DNA from: Clusia tigrina
Lineage: Eukaryota > Arthropoda > Insecta > Diptera > Clusiidae
DNA: 64,000 nucleotides
NCBI GenBank assembly: GCA_920105625.2
Contig: OV050030.1
Location: forward strand, 94,370,652-94,434,651
Direction of reading: 5' to 3'
The position numbers were made by a program, and so were the translations under genes. This document shows, in pieces, positions 44,230 to 56,282 of the stretch; the first letter of the stretch is position 1, and each line of letters begins with the position of its first letter. A model generated the notes under the pieces. That model had not been told where the DNA came from. It did not search any database and was given only the letters and a program-made list of their open reading frames with translations.

Positions 44230-45790
44230 AAATCTTTATTTTTTGGATAGAAGTAATTGCATCAACTGATTTTGCGATTTGACAAATTCTTGAAACATAT
44301 TTTGCATGGTATTCATGAATTGAGTCATGCTGAACGAGAAATTGGTAATAAGAGCTTCTAACAACGGAGAGAAAGATGTCTCTTTGGATTGTTCGTTTGG
44401 CATACCTCTAGCAATTTTGGAATATGATGGCTTTCCAGACAATGTGCTGTTTGGAACGATATTAGTTGGAGCGCGTTGAACTTTCTTCTACACGTCGTTC
44501 TGGTCTTTGCATTTCAAATCATTTCCTCCTCATTTCTTTAAAGACGGGGCTCCCCCGATAGTTGTCCCTGTGATTACCAAAACAATTACTACACTTCTTT
44601 GCTGCAGTGTCACTTTTGTCGAGCATTGAGACGTTGAAGTGCAATACGACTTGGTGTGACCTTATTCCTGACAATTGCGGCACTGCACTGCACCTTCCTT
44701 CTTACGGGGTTCCTCAACTACAATTCTTCGATGTAGAAGATACCAAAGATTGTATATTGGATGCACTTCAATATTTGGTAGCTTTTGCGTTCCTGGCTCA
44801 ATTTCAATTTTGAATAGCGGTTGGTGGATATTGTTTCTGTTGTTTATATTGAAAACAGGGTTGATGGGAAAGCCTGAACTTTTCAAAGCCTCTTTAACTT
44901 CGTTGCAGTCAACATTGCTGTGTATACCCTTGATCACCACGCATATGCCTCTACTACTTTTGAATTGGTGAGTATAGAACTTTTTATTGCTATCTTCAAA
45001 ATGAGCAATAATTTTGCGGAAGCGGTTTTTTGTGGCTGCTTGGATCTTCGTCTCTTTTATGGCACCTTTAAGTTTTGAGACGATGTAGAAATCGCTACTT
45101 ACTAGGCGCGCTAATCCAGTGACTATCTTCTATGTGCATTGGTCTCGCAAATATATAGTTGGTGGTTTAGAATGCTTGGCTGTGGTAGCGTCAGCACTTA
45201 GCTTAGTTTTCTCTTTGATTGCACGAGAATGTAGCCATAAAGTCCTGTCTGTATTGCAAATGTTTTCACTGCAGCTTCTTCAGTGTCTGCTAAGTTATGA
45301 GTAACGCGTTTTTTGCTGGTACTTACTCTGGGAGAAATATCTTTCATAACAATTTGATAGAGCTTATTGTTGTTGTTGGTGCTGGGGTTTAATATATGTG
45401 ATTGCCGTTTGTGAGTTTGTTTAGGTGTTTTTGGCTGGGGAGTATGGGACTCCAAGATGAGTTTAGATGCACGTGTGTCTGGATAGAAACGAGCGACCCA
45501 ACTGAGTCAACCACGTGAGAGGCCCCAGCTGCAGGGGCCCGCGAAACAACAAGTAGATCTGGGCTGTTCAAGCGTTTGGTACTGCTGTACAACTTCTCTT
45601 CAGGTAGCGAATGGAGCAAGCATGAAAGGATCGCGTGCATATTTTCGGAGCACTGCTCTATCGCTTCGGGCAAAGGTAGTGAAAAGTCTGGCTAAACGGC
45701 ACTTAAGACACACTATGAGAGCGTAAGTGCTAGGAGAGAGCGCTCGTGGACTGAGTAGGAGAGCGCAGCATGCTCATCCGTTGACCGTTG
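44230..45790 (-). pseudogene. Jockey-like LINE ORF1 (copy A)
   Basis: ORF1 nucleic-acid binding protein in pieces. VIKGIHSNVDCNEVKEALKS and FKIEIEPGTQKLPNIEV (44940-44700) form the PRE_C2HC domain; VQCRNCQE begins the zinc-knuckle array, and further Cys pairs are disrupted near 44600. The C-terminal tail (SFSMTQFMNTMQNMFQEFV) at 44330 is typical of jockey ORF1. Upstream N-terminal Thr/Pro-rich coding pieces extend to 45670. The zinc knuckles are damaged by frameshifts. Confidence 0.8.
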
Positions 45791-46012
45791 CAAACAGTTT
45801 GTTTATAATACTTTTCAATATGTTTGAATTTTTGAATTTATAATGTAAATTGATTTCTTTTTAGTTTTAATTTAATTTAATTGGAGTCTTTGGATATCTA
45901 ACACGCAATTAACACTCTAATAATTAGATAAAAGTAATAATAATAAAAAGAATTAAAGTCATTATTTATATATTATATATATACATGTATATATATACAT
46001 GTATATATATAC
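45791..46012. other. AT-rich DNA and TATACATG repeats
   Basis: Separates the two jockey ORF1 copies. Contains a short TATACATG tandem just before 46012. Confidence 0.5.
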
Positions 46013-46092
46013 GTTTTTTCATCTTTTCGTGAGTTACGTATGTTCGATGTTCGCATTTTTTTTTCTGTTATGTTGGTACACATGTCTGTTGC
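46013..46092. mobile_element. Terminal fragment of a mariner
   Basis: CATCTTTTCGTGAGTTA and AACATACGTATGTTCGATGTT-like sequence correspond, inverted, to the right end of the mariner at 50700-50785. No inverted partner is present, so it is an orphan end fused to the jockey copy B ORF1. Confidence 0.7.
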
Positions 46093-47520
46093 ACAGGTTT
46101 GCACTGTAGACATGAATTGAGTCATACACTGAGTAAGATTTAGGATTATGGCTTCTAATCCACTATTAGATGCATTGTTATTGTTAACTTGCCGTACGTT
46201 GCCCTGCAGAACACTTGCGTAGGTTGTTTCACCAGAATTAGGTTTTTGCATAATAGGGTCGGTCACCTATCTGAGGATTTGTGGTGGCAGGCTGGATCTA
46301 AATAGGATTTGGGGATAAGTTACGTTTTAAATGTATACCTTGCGACAGTTTTGAATTTAAATCTTTATATACAGGGCAACCTCTGTAATTTGCCGTGTAA
46401 CCACACTTACTACATTTCTTTGCGGATGTGTCAGCTTAAGCTAAGGTGCAAATACTTGAAGGGTGGAGATCACCGCAAACTACACAAACACTGCGCAGAG
46501 TGCAGTACGATTTAGAGTGGCCGAATCCTTGACAATTCATACTTTGTATTGGGCCGTTACGTTTGTGTGGTTCTTCAACCGTAATTCTGCGGTGTAAAAG
46601 ATATCTTAGGTGTTATATTGGGCGCGTCTCGTTCTTTTTAAGCTGGTTTGAGTTGGGGAGCAGTTCAACTTTTAATATAGGTTGTGGTACCTTATTTCTA
46701 TTCACAATATTTATCACAACCTTTACGGGGAACCCTTGCTCTTCAAGAGCCTCTTTAATATCGCCAGAATATACTGTGGCTTCGATTCCTTTGAAAACAA
46801 TAACAAGGCCTTTTGAGCTCTTTAGCTGATAGGAATAATAATTTTTGTTGTTCCCCGTTAAAAAATTTATAATATCACGACAGTGCTTTTCACTATATGC
46901 CTATCTATCTTTGTCTCCTCAATACTACCTTTTCTAAGAGGCACAATGTGAAAATTATTTGGGCCTATAATATTTGCGATGTTCAATACTAATTGATTGG
47001 AACTGCACTCGCGCAGGTAAATTGGTGGCGGTCTGGCGTTACTGACTACATGTTCACTACACTAAAAAGTGAAAATCTATTATTCTCCAAAGAAACACCA
47101 GAGTTTGTTGTGTTTGGCCTTTTGGCGACGCCCAAGACCTTTTGTGAACTTATCTTTCTTTTAATATTAATGTTAATGTAGCGGTCAATACCAGTCTGCA
47201 TGACCGCCACTTTTTTTATTTTCTTTACCTCCGTGATTATTAGCGCCTGCAGAGACATTGTTGCTCAACTCCTTACTGCTGCTGAGTTTGGTGACGGCGC
47301 TATGCTGGGCTGCCTTGCCTTCGGTGTTGCGCTTTTCCCTGTAGCGTCAGTTACTGCGATCGACTTTTCTGTTGAGGTCGCTGCTGTTGCCGACGCTGCT
47401 ACTGACACCGATCATGACTCTGCCGTTGTTGCCGATAATATGCCATATTGTATTGTTGTAGTATTGTTGTTTGGTGCAACGGGTATATGCACTGATTGCC
47501 GATGCTCTCTATGAGGAGAG
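46093..47520 (-). pseudogene. Jockey-like LINE ORF1 (copy B)
   Basis: A second ORF1, related to copy A but diverged. The C-terminal region (SGLEAIILNLTQCMTQFMST) is at 46180-46100; zinc-knuckle Cys pairs lie near 46480-46390; the PRE_C2HC domain (in the opposite reading of 46563-46829, e.g. VFKGIEATVYSGDIKEAL-type) follows; the N-terminal Thr/Ala-rich coding part is at 47000-47510. ORF2 is absent, with the mariner end at the junction. Confidence 0.68.
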
Positions 47521-47639
47521 TGCGCTACACTCATAGCTTTGTGTATATGTTTCTGTTTATATTTTTAGTGTTTACTTTTTTGAATTATATATCATATACG
47601 AGTATGTATTTAAATATGATTAAACGATTCTCCGGAACC

Positions 47640-48190
47640 TCCGGTTGAAATTTAATAAATTGGTTTTTGTAACGAGTTCAAGGCCCAAAAATATAAATTA
47701 TTTTTATTATTATTTAATTAAAAAGTTCCCAATATTTCGGTTTCCTCCGGAAACCATCCTCAGGGTCTACAATTAATGACAATTATATAAAAAATGTTTC
47801 AATTCAATAAATATGTTGACACTTACAATTTTCTGATCTGTCAACTTAATTGTAAATTACAGACTAAATATAATTACCTGCCTAACATTAAACGGTGGTC
47901 CTAATTTGTCTACGGTCAGCTGTTTGTGTTTGTTGTTGTTATTTTGAATGTTTACTTGTCTCGTACAAGTTTTCTATATATGTGTGCACAGCTATCCGTG
48001 TCCGTTTTATAATTAAGTCTTTGTTTTGTTGGTATGTTGGTGATATGTAGCATTTCTAGTAGGTATCGTTTGTTGTAATGTTGTTCTTGTTGTAATACCT
48101 ATGCTTCTTCGAAGTTCGGGTGATGTCCAGTACGAGCACAGTGATCTGCAAGTGTCGTTTTTGGTTCTAGAGCTGTGCTTCTGTTTTTCC
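47640..48190 (-). pseudogene. Penelope-like element 3' part (GIY-YIG region)
   Basis: The minus strand from 48160 reads LADHCARTGHHPNFEEA, then YNKRYLLEMLHITN, the C-terminal part of the GIY-YIG endonuclease domain of Penelope-like elements. Downstream (47765-47700) CCTGAGGATGGTTTCC... GAAATATTGGGA resembles their conserved 3' untranslated end. The RT is missing. Confidence 0.72.
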
Positions 48191-48194
48191 TATC

Positions 48195-49230
48195 CGATTT
48201 GTGGATCGCTGAGAAGAAGTCCAGTCGTGGAACAAAAAGAAATGGCGTCTGGTAATAGATTTCCGAAAATTAAATAGCCTGACTATCGACGCCAAATTTC
48301 CATTACTAAACAAAGCTGGGACGAGCACAATATTTCTCCACAATTGACCTCGCGAAAGGATTCCACCAAATATTGATGGACGAAAGTGACATAGAAAAAA
48401 CAGTTTTTCTTGCAGCGCATGATGAATAAGATTTTAGGTGATTATATTAATAAAATATGCGTAATTTATTTGGATGACATACTAATATTTTCTACATCTA
48501 TCACTGAGCATTTTGAAAGTTTAGCTAAAATATTTAATTGCTTGACCGAAAATAATCTAAAAATTCAATATGATGAATATCATTTCCTATCAAGGTTCAC
48601 AGAATTTCTAGGTCATATTATAACACCCGAGGGGATCAAACCAAATTCCGAAAAAATATGGACTATACAAAAATAAAATTTCCTCGGATTGTAAAATAAA
48701 TTCAGTCCTTTCTAGGACTGACGGGATATTACCGCAAGTTTATTAGAAAGTATTTAAATAGTCGTTCCTATAATCAAGTATTTGAGGAAAAATGAAAAAA
48801 TTAATTTAAGGGGTAAAGAATATATAGAGGCGTTGGAAAAATTGAAACTTATAATGACGTCACCCAGATTTTGCAAAGAAATTTGTTGTAACAACAGTTA
48901 CCAATAATGTCGCAATAGGCGCTGTCCTAAGTCAAAATAACAAGCCAATTTGTTTCGCTAGTCGCACATTAAATGGATCCGAAAACTTTAACATACGCTG
49001 GATACAGAGCTTTTATAAATAATGTGGGCAGTGCGCCACTTCAGACCTTATTTATTCGGACGGTCATTTATTATACAAACTGACCAGCAACCCTTGAAAT
49101 GGCTGTTTACCATGAATGATTCAAGCCCACGCATTTTGAGGTAGAGAATATTGCTTACCGAATATGAATTTCAAGTTGAATACAGAAAAAAAGTGTTAAA
49201 ATTACTGTTACGCTTAATTAATTTAATTTA
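48195..49230 (+). pseudogene. Ty3/gypsy pol fragment D (RT and RNase H)
   Basis: RT blocks appear in several frames: WRLVIDFRKLNSLTID-like at 48240-48290, [14 protein letters not shown] near 48360, then the open frame 48410-48676 with VIYLDDILIFSTSITEHFES and FLGHIITPEGIKPN. After it FLGLTGYYRKFI near 48713 and an RNase H with [24 protein letters not shown] and TDQQPLKWLF. It resembles the 17.6/297 group. Neither LTR nor integrase is attached. Confidence 0.85.
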
Positions 49231-49895
<665 letters not shown>

Positions 49896-49947
49896 TATAT
49901 ATTTACATACACATATGCATATACATATGCATATACATAAACATATA

Positions 49948-50806
49948 CGAGGTGTGATCAAAAAATAAAGTATTTATTTATTCATCAACAACTATGTTGT
50001 CCCCTTCAAAGTAATTCCCCTCAGATATAATACACTTATGCCAGCGTTTTTTCCAATCCTCGAAAGACTTCTGAAACGCTTTTTTTTGGTATCGCCAACA
50101 GCTCCTGTTTCGATTTTTCTTTTATCTCCTCAATCGTAGCAAAACGCTTTCCTTTCATCGGTGTCTTCAGTTTAGGAAAGAGGAAAAAGTCAGCGGGGGC
50201 CAAGTTCGGTGAATACGCGATGTCCATGCGACGTTGTTTTTGCTCAAAATTTAGCAATTTTGGAACAATCTTCGCTGCCGCACGTTTCATGCCTAAAACA
50301 TCCGTAAAAATTGCTTGGCATGAGCCGAACGATATGCCAACATCATCAGCAACCTCTCTGATAGTGATTCGATGATTATCCAAAATCATTTTCTTCACTG
50401 CGTCAATGTTTTCATCGGTTGTTGACGTGCTCGGGCGACCAGGACGAGCATCGTCATTGACATCTTCTCGGCCTTCCTTACCACAATTGAACTTGTGTTC
50501 TGCTCATAGTAGACTCGCCAAATGCCACAGTCAACATTTCAAAAGTCCTTGCGCATCTAATTTCATTTTTTACACAAAACTGAATACAGTTTCTTTGATC
50601 CATTTTTTCGAATAGTACACAATCGAAGAACACACCAAAACACGACTAACCTTTTTATCTGTCAAAAACAAACTGACAATCCAAAATGGTTGGTATTGCC
50701 AACATATATAACAGACATGTGTACCAACATAACAGAAAAAAAATGCAAACATCGAACATAACTCACGAAAAGATGAAAATAACGATTATTTTTTGATCAC
50801 ACCTCG
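49948..50806 (-). mobile_element. Mariner with internally deleted transposase, 859 bp
   Basis: Ends CGAGGTGTGATCAAAAAATA at both sides in inverted orientation, each next to TA (49946-49947, 50807-50808). The minus strand encodes the N-terminal part (HRITIREVADDVGISFGSCQ) fused in frame near 50215 to the C-terminal part (YSPNLAPADFFLFPKLKTPM). The block with the first two catalytic Asp is deleted, and only the third (APADFF) remains. It is non-autonomous. Confidence 0.92.
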
Positions 50807-51069
50807 TATATATATATCTAGATATATACTAGCTGACCCGGCAAACGTTGTTTTGTCATGTATATTATTTCTAGGAAACGTTTTTTTAGTTCAATAAAAA
50901 TAACTATCTACTATAAGTGTGCGGGGATTTACTTATAATCGAAAGCGATGTAGACAATGAAAGTATGCTTTATTTTGGTTAATAAATTAGTCTTTATCAA
51001 AGTAACAAATATATCTTAAATTACAATTCTCGATAGCTATCTAAACATTCAAAATAATTTTTCCTATCA

Positions 51070-51840
51070 ATTATGGCAGTTGAAAAACAATCAAGATTAG
51101 TCTCTCAGCGCAATAGAGTGTACAATATTCTTGGGTAGTCCATCTTTAGCCAACACAAACAAACTGGATGGATTTCCCACGCGAGAACATGCCACATATA
51201 GTTGTCCGTGGGAAAAGCATGGTGTTTCCAAATCTAAGCCACATACAGACAATGTCTGGCCTTGTGACTTATTGATCGTCATAGCAAATGCCAATCTAAC
51301 TGGGAATTGAATGCGTTTGAACTCAATTGGCACATCTGTAGGAATCATAGGGATTCGTGGCAGCAACACATTTTCGCCTTGAAACTTTCCACTCAAAATG
51401 ATGGCTTCAATAACGTTTTTCATAAATTTTTTTTTTCAATGAATAATCGTGTACCATTACACAGCCGTGGTAGGTTCAAGTTACGAAGCAGAATGATCCC
51501 ACCTTCAATTGTAAATGGTGTGGTGGCATGCCTGGCAAATCCAATGAATTTAAAAACTCAATTGGATAATTCACAGTTTCGTTGGTATCGCAAACTGCAT
51601 CGATAGATTTGTATGACACCAAGTCCCCAGGCAACAACTGTTGTATCTTTAAATTTAACCCATTGACGTCCACATTTTTTGCTCTTTCTGCCAGCTAATT
51701 ATCATTTTCATATTGTGTGTGTACATCGGGAAATATGTGATCTATGAGAGTATTTTGCGAGTCGATGATTGTGCAGAAGTCCGTCGGTAATTTTATGCAT
51801 CCAGTATTTTCATGTACAGCAACTTTCCCATCGCCAATAT
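51070..51840 (-). pseudogene. Helitron helicase C-terminal part
   Basis: Minus strand from 51840: IGDGKVAVHENTGCIKLPTDFC-like sequence, then LAERA and the segment QRNCELSN-type in a shifted frame, and the final open frame (51423-51097) with PIEFKRIQFPVRLAFAMTIN, KSQGQTLSVCGLDLE and GQLYVACSRVG. These are the C-terminal Pif1/RecD-like helicase motifs V and VI of Helitron proteins. Frame breaks near 51430, 51580 and 51690. Confidence 0.87.
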
Positions 51841-52520
51841 CCAACAAAGGTTGGAATCTGCCGACCCCACTTCACTGTCTGATAAAGACAAGGGAGCGCT
51901 TGCATGGGCCCACCAAAATGTTGGTGCTCGTCCGCAGCCACCCTCTGAGGATCGACTGAGCATTCCTCCCAATCAGTCGTGCGGGAAACTAAGCGCCCAC
52001 GACTGGCTTCCAAGCCGAGACTGACTCGGCCATTTAATGAGGTAGCCAAAGAGGGCCTCATCTGGGCAATCGTTGACACAGGAAACAGTGACGGTACCAT
52101 TTCCCCAGCGAACTGGAAAATGATGGAGAAGGCCCTTTTCAGGATCTACAGGGACATCCCGAGGGACAATCCTGGCCCATCACCTGTATGCCGGGACGCG
52201 GGATGGTATCAACCAGGGGCACGTGAAGCTCATCGCGTGCTCAGATGAGCACTCGGCTGAGCTTTACAAGATGGTCATCTCAATGGTTGGCGAAATCTGG
52301 CCGGGGGCCAAGCTCTTAGCTGTTCCCAGAGACCAGATCCCGAACCGCCCGCGTTCCAGGGCCTGGGTTCCGGCAGAGCATTCCTCGCCGGAAGAAATTC
52401 TGGAGTTGCTTAGGCTAAGGGAGAGATCAACTATGGCTTTAGTTCGATCTCACTCAAGGTCAATAGGACCGACAACCAGGGAGCATACAAGCCCCCCATT
52501 CAGGCCGAACCGGATGTAAC
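51841..52520 (+). pseudogene. LOA/I-group LINE ORF1, C-terminal part
   Basis: Frames 51979-52248 and 52223-52519 join across a frameshift near 52215. They read RPFNEVAKEGLIWAIVD, KMMEKALFRIYRDIP, VKLIACSDEHSAELYKMVIS and RAWVPAEHSSPEEILELL, which resembles the DUF4780-type domain found in ORF1 of several fly LINEs. The N-terminal part is missing, so the LINE is 5' truncated near the Helitron junction at about 51841. Confidence 0.65.
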
Positions 52521-52666
52521 CTTCGATGATGGGGAGAGTTACGGTTCGGCCTCAGAATCGGTAGGCAGTTTCTGCGGACGTCCGATAACTAATATCGACG
52601 ACGTTGGTGATTCTCCTCTGTCAGAAGAGGAGGCAGCCAGCGTGACGATGATGGCCACCTCCGTGA

Positions 52667-53865
52667 ATGGTGAGGGTATTACAGACTAACCTTCACCATT
52701 CCATGGCTGCCTCGGCAGCCCTGATCCTCCACCTGACTCAAAAAGGAGAGGAACTCATACTGGTCCAAGAACCTTGGGTCGTAAATGATCAGGTTCGCGG
52801 ACTCACTATAAGCGGATACCGCACAGTATTCGTGCAGGATCGAGGTAAACCCAGAGCCTGTATTCTTGTTAAGAAAAATGTTAACGCTCTTCTACACAGG
52901 TTCAGCGACAAGGATAATGTAGCCATGGTTATTTCCACCAACACCATGGCTATATGGCGCACGACCACGGGCTGACGCCGCCTCCGGATGCTTTAAGGCT
53001 GCTGGTGGCGGAGGCTAATAGAAAGCGCACCCCGGTATTCATCGGGGCCGATGCCAATGCCCATCACGAGGTGTGGGGCAGCACGGATACCAACGAGCGG
53101 GGTGAGTCACTCTTTGATTTCATTCTTACTAACGACATAGTCATTGCTAACAGGGGGAGAGAGCCAACCTTCATTACCTCAAATAGAAGGGAGGTTCTCG
53201 ATCTAACCCTTGGTAATAATCACTCGTCTCACCTTATTTCTAGGTGGCGCGTTTTGCAGGAATGCTCCTTCTCGGACCATTGTTACATCTGTTTTAGAAT
53301 TGCGATTTCTGATACGTTAGATACGCCAGAGCGCAAAATTCACACTAACAGGAAAAGAACTGACTGGACAAAATTCCAGACCATTATGGAGTCGGGCCTG
53401 CAGTCGACTGCTCCCATTATCAATAATCACCTCGATATAGATCGAGCGGTTGAAACCATTACAGCACTATTTAACTCTGCTGCCAAATCAGCCTGCAACT
53501 TCCCGAAGCCAAGAGGAAAACCAAAACCCCCTTGGTGGATTTCGGAAATTGCTGAGCTACGAAAAGAATGCCGCAAGCTCTTCAACAGAGCCAAAGCTAC
53601 AAATGACTGACTCCCTTTCAAAGACAAACAAAGGGAACTCAAGTATATGGTTAGGAGATCCAAACGAGCGCCTTGGCGAGACTTCTGTGGCAACATTGAA
53701 AGCTCGTCCGAGACAAATAGACTCCGGAGGATTCTCAATACCACCCCTCGGGCTCTGGAATGTATTCAGAGATCGGACGGTACCTGGACTGACTTTGAAA
53801 CCGACACTCTAGACGCCCTAATAGAAACACACTTCCCATATTCAGTGGGCCATCAACAGCTTTAA
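52667..53865 (+). pseudogene. LOA/I-group LINE ORF2: endonuclease
   Basis: ORF2 begins MVRVLQTNLHHSMAASAALI, then LILVQEPWV with the catalytic Glu of the apurinic-type endonuclease. After a frameshift near 52960 it reads PVFIGADANAHHEVWGS (Asp/Asn pair), LFDFILTNDIVIANRG, REVLDLTLG and CSFSDHCYICF (the terminal SDH). One TGA at 53608-53610 interrupts the frame; 53611-53865 continues as KDKQRELKYMVRRSK. A second frame change follows before the RT. Confidence 0.9.
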
Positions 53866-53944
53866 GCCTTTTAAATCTCCCGGGCCTGATGGTATCATTC
53901 CCGCGGACATTCAGCACACTGCAAGAGCGGTTGCGCCTTGGCTA

Positions 53945-55477
53945 ATGCATATTTATAATGCATGCCTCAGATGGTCGTACATTCCCAAAAGCTGGAGAGA
54001 AGCTCGAGTAGTTTTCATCCCTAAAGCGGGAAAGTCGACCCACAATAAGCCTAAGGACTATAGACCAATTAGTTTGTCCTCCTTTCTTTTGAAAACACTT
54101 GAAAGGGTCCTTGATATACAAATCAAGAGCTCTATTAATTCCACGTGCCTTTCCAAATCACAACATGCCTATACTAAAGGCAAGTCTGTGGAAACAGCGC
54201 TTCAGGTGCTCATTGAGCAAGTAGAGAAATCTCTTGCCAACAAAGAATATACTCTTGCAGTATTTCTCGATATAGAAGGGGCATTCAACAATATTTGTCC
54301 CTCCGCCATTACTAAATCCTTAGTAAACCTGAACCTGGACCCCAGCTTGGTTAGGTTCATCGAACAGCTACTGAAAACACGCGTCATTAGCTCCTCAATA
54401 AGAAACGTACATGCTAAAAGGACTGTCAAGAGAGGTACTCCACAAGGCGGTGTGCTCTCACCCCTCATATGGAATTTGACGGTGAACACACTACTTAGGA
54501 GATTATATCAGACCGGCTGTAACACTTTAGCTTATGCGGACGACATTGCTATCTCTGTTTCCGGTAAATATCTGTCAACACTATCAGAAAAGCTAAGCTG
54601 CACTCTCAGCATTTTGTCCCAATGGTGTTTTGAAGTTGGCCTAGATGTCAACCCTTCCAAAACTGAGGTTATGCTCTTCACCAGGAAGGACAAAATACCA
54701 AGTTTTGACTTACCCAAACTTAATGGGAATACGCTTAGCCTAAGCAATAGCGTCAAGTATCTAGGTCTGATCCTGGACCCTAAGCTCCATTGGAAAACAA
54801 ATTTGGCGGAGAGGGTACGGAAAGCCACGTGTGCTCTGTACTGTTGCAAGAGATCCATGGGAACAAGATGGGGCGTCCAACCTCGAACCATGTCCTGGCT
54901 CTATGCGGCGGTGGTTGAGCCGTACTTTCCCTATGGCGCTGTCTTCTGGTGGCCCGCAACTGACAAGGCGGTGAACCTAAAACCTCTTGACAAGGTTAGA
55001 AGAACAGCAGCGGTTCTGATAACAGGGGCTCTGCGTACCACCTCTACCAAAGCTCTATTTGCATTCCTACAATGGTTGCCCACTAGGCTTCTGGTCAGGC
55101 AACAAGCAAAATGCTCGGCAACCAGACTCAATGCTATATCGCGCTGGACTAGGCTGAACCTGGGCCACGCCAATATTCTGATGCAGGAGACGCCCGTACA
55201 GACGGACGTCGACTATACGTGCTCCACACCTAATCTAAACCACGGGTTCGACACTTACATTCCTAGTCGAGAGGAATGGTCCAACAATTTAGTGGTCACT
55301 GGCAGTTCCATTGACATATATACGGATGGCTCCAAACTGGAGAATAAGGTCGGTTGTGGCATCTTCTCCAGAAAACTTGGAATCAAGCTCTCCTATCGTC
55401 TCCCTGACCATTGCAGCGTCTTTCAGGCGGAAGTAATGGCAATATTCCAAGCGTCCAAGTGGCTTATTCGCAATTAA
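53945..55477 (+). pseudogene. LOA/I-group LINE ORF2: reverse transcriptase and start of RNase H
   Basis: A 510-codon open frame. RT blocks: FIPKAGKSTHNKPKDYRPIS, AVFLDIEGAFNNI (first Asp), GTPQGGVLSPLIWNL, LAYADDIAISVSG (active site) and YLGLILDPKLHW. The thumb follows, and near 55310 the RNase H starts with IDIYTDGSKLENKVGCGIF (Asp) and VFQAEVMAIFQA (Glu). It ends in a premature TAA at 55475. This is the longest intact RT frame of the window and looks young. Confidence 0.93.
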
Positions 55478-56158
55478 GTATGCGATGTGATGATACGCAT
55501 ATTCACGGACAGTCAGGCGGCAATCAAGTCACTGGCTGGTGTATTCACTACCTCTAAGCTTGTACTCGATTGCCGTTCCTCCTTGAACGTCGTCTCAGGT
55601 AACTCACAAGTTCACATATGCTGGGTGCCTGGACATAGCGACATTCTAGGAAACTGCGAGGCCGATGAATTGGCCAAAATAGGTACGCTGCTCCCTGACA
55701 TCTCCCCCTCCTTTGATGTAGGTGTCCCACTGGCCACGGTCAAATGGGCCATAAAACATGACTACCTTGAGGCAGCTAAAAAAGCCTGGGTAAATGGACA
55801 TACCTGTAGTGTTGCCAGACAAACCTGGAGCACTATCGACATTAGGCGTACTAGTCAGCTACTCAATATTCGCAGGAACTCCATCGGCACTATAATAAAT
55901 GTGCTCACGGGACACTGTCTGATCGGGAAACATGCTGAAAGACTAGCACTGCCCCATAATGACTTCTGTCGCAGCTGTGGCTCTGAGGAGGAGGAAGAAA
56001 CAGTACTTCATGTCATGTGTCAGTGCCCAGCTCTGGCCAGGCGAAGATTAAAATTCCTAGGCTCACCTTTCTTCACTTCCTTAACCGAACTATCTTCTAT
56101 CAACATTAAGGACATAGCCAGGTTCATTTCGGAATCACTGTGGTTCCCAAAATTCTAG
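55478..56158 (+). pseudogene. LOA/I-group LINE ORF2: RNase H end and Cys/His motif
   Basis: Same frame as the RT after one stop codon. MIRIFTDSQAAIKSL has the third acidic residue of RNase H and [20 protein letters not shown] the last His and Asp. The C-terminus carries [20 protein letters not shown], a Cys-x2-Cys...His-x4-Cys finger usual in ORF2 proteins. The stop codon at 56156 is followed by a short 3' untranslated region ending around CTACCTACCTACC near 56260. RNase H favours I, R1 or LOA groups over jockey. Confidence 0.9.
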
Positions 56159-56282
56159 ACGGGGGAGTCGCGTCGTCTTAGTGTGGTACCACAACGAGCC
56201 ATTCTATGTGCTTAAGTGTGCTTTTTGCGACAAAGGCTGCCACTCCTACCTACCTACCTTCACCGTCAGGTGTACTTTTTCA

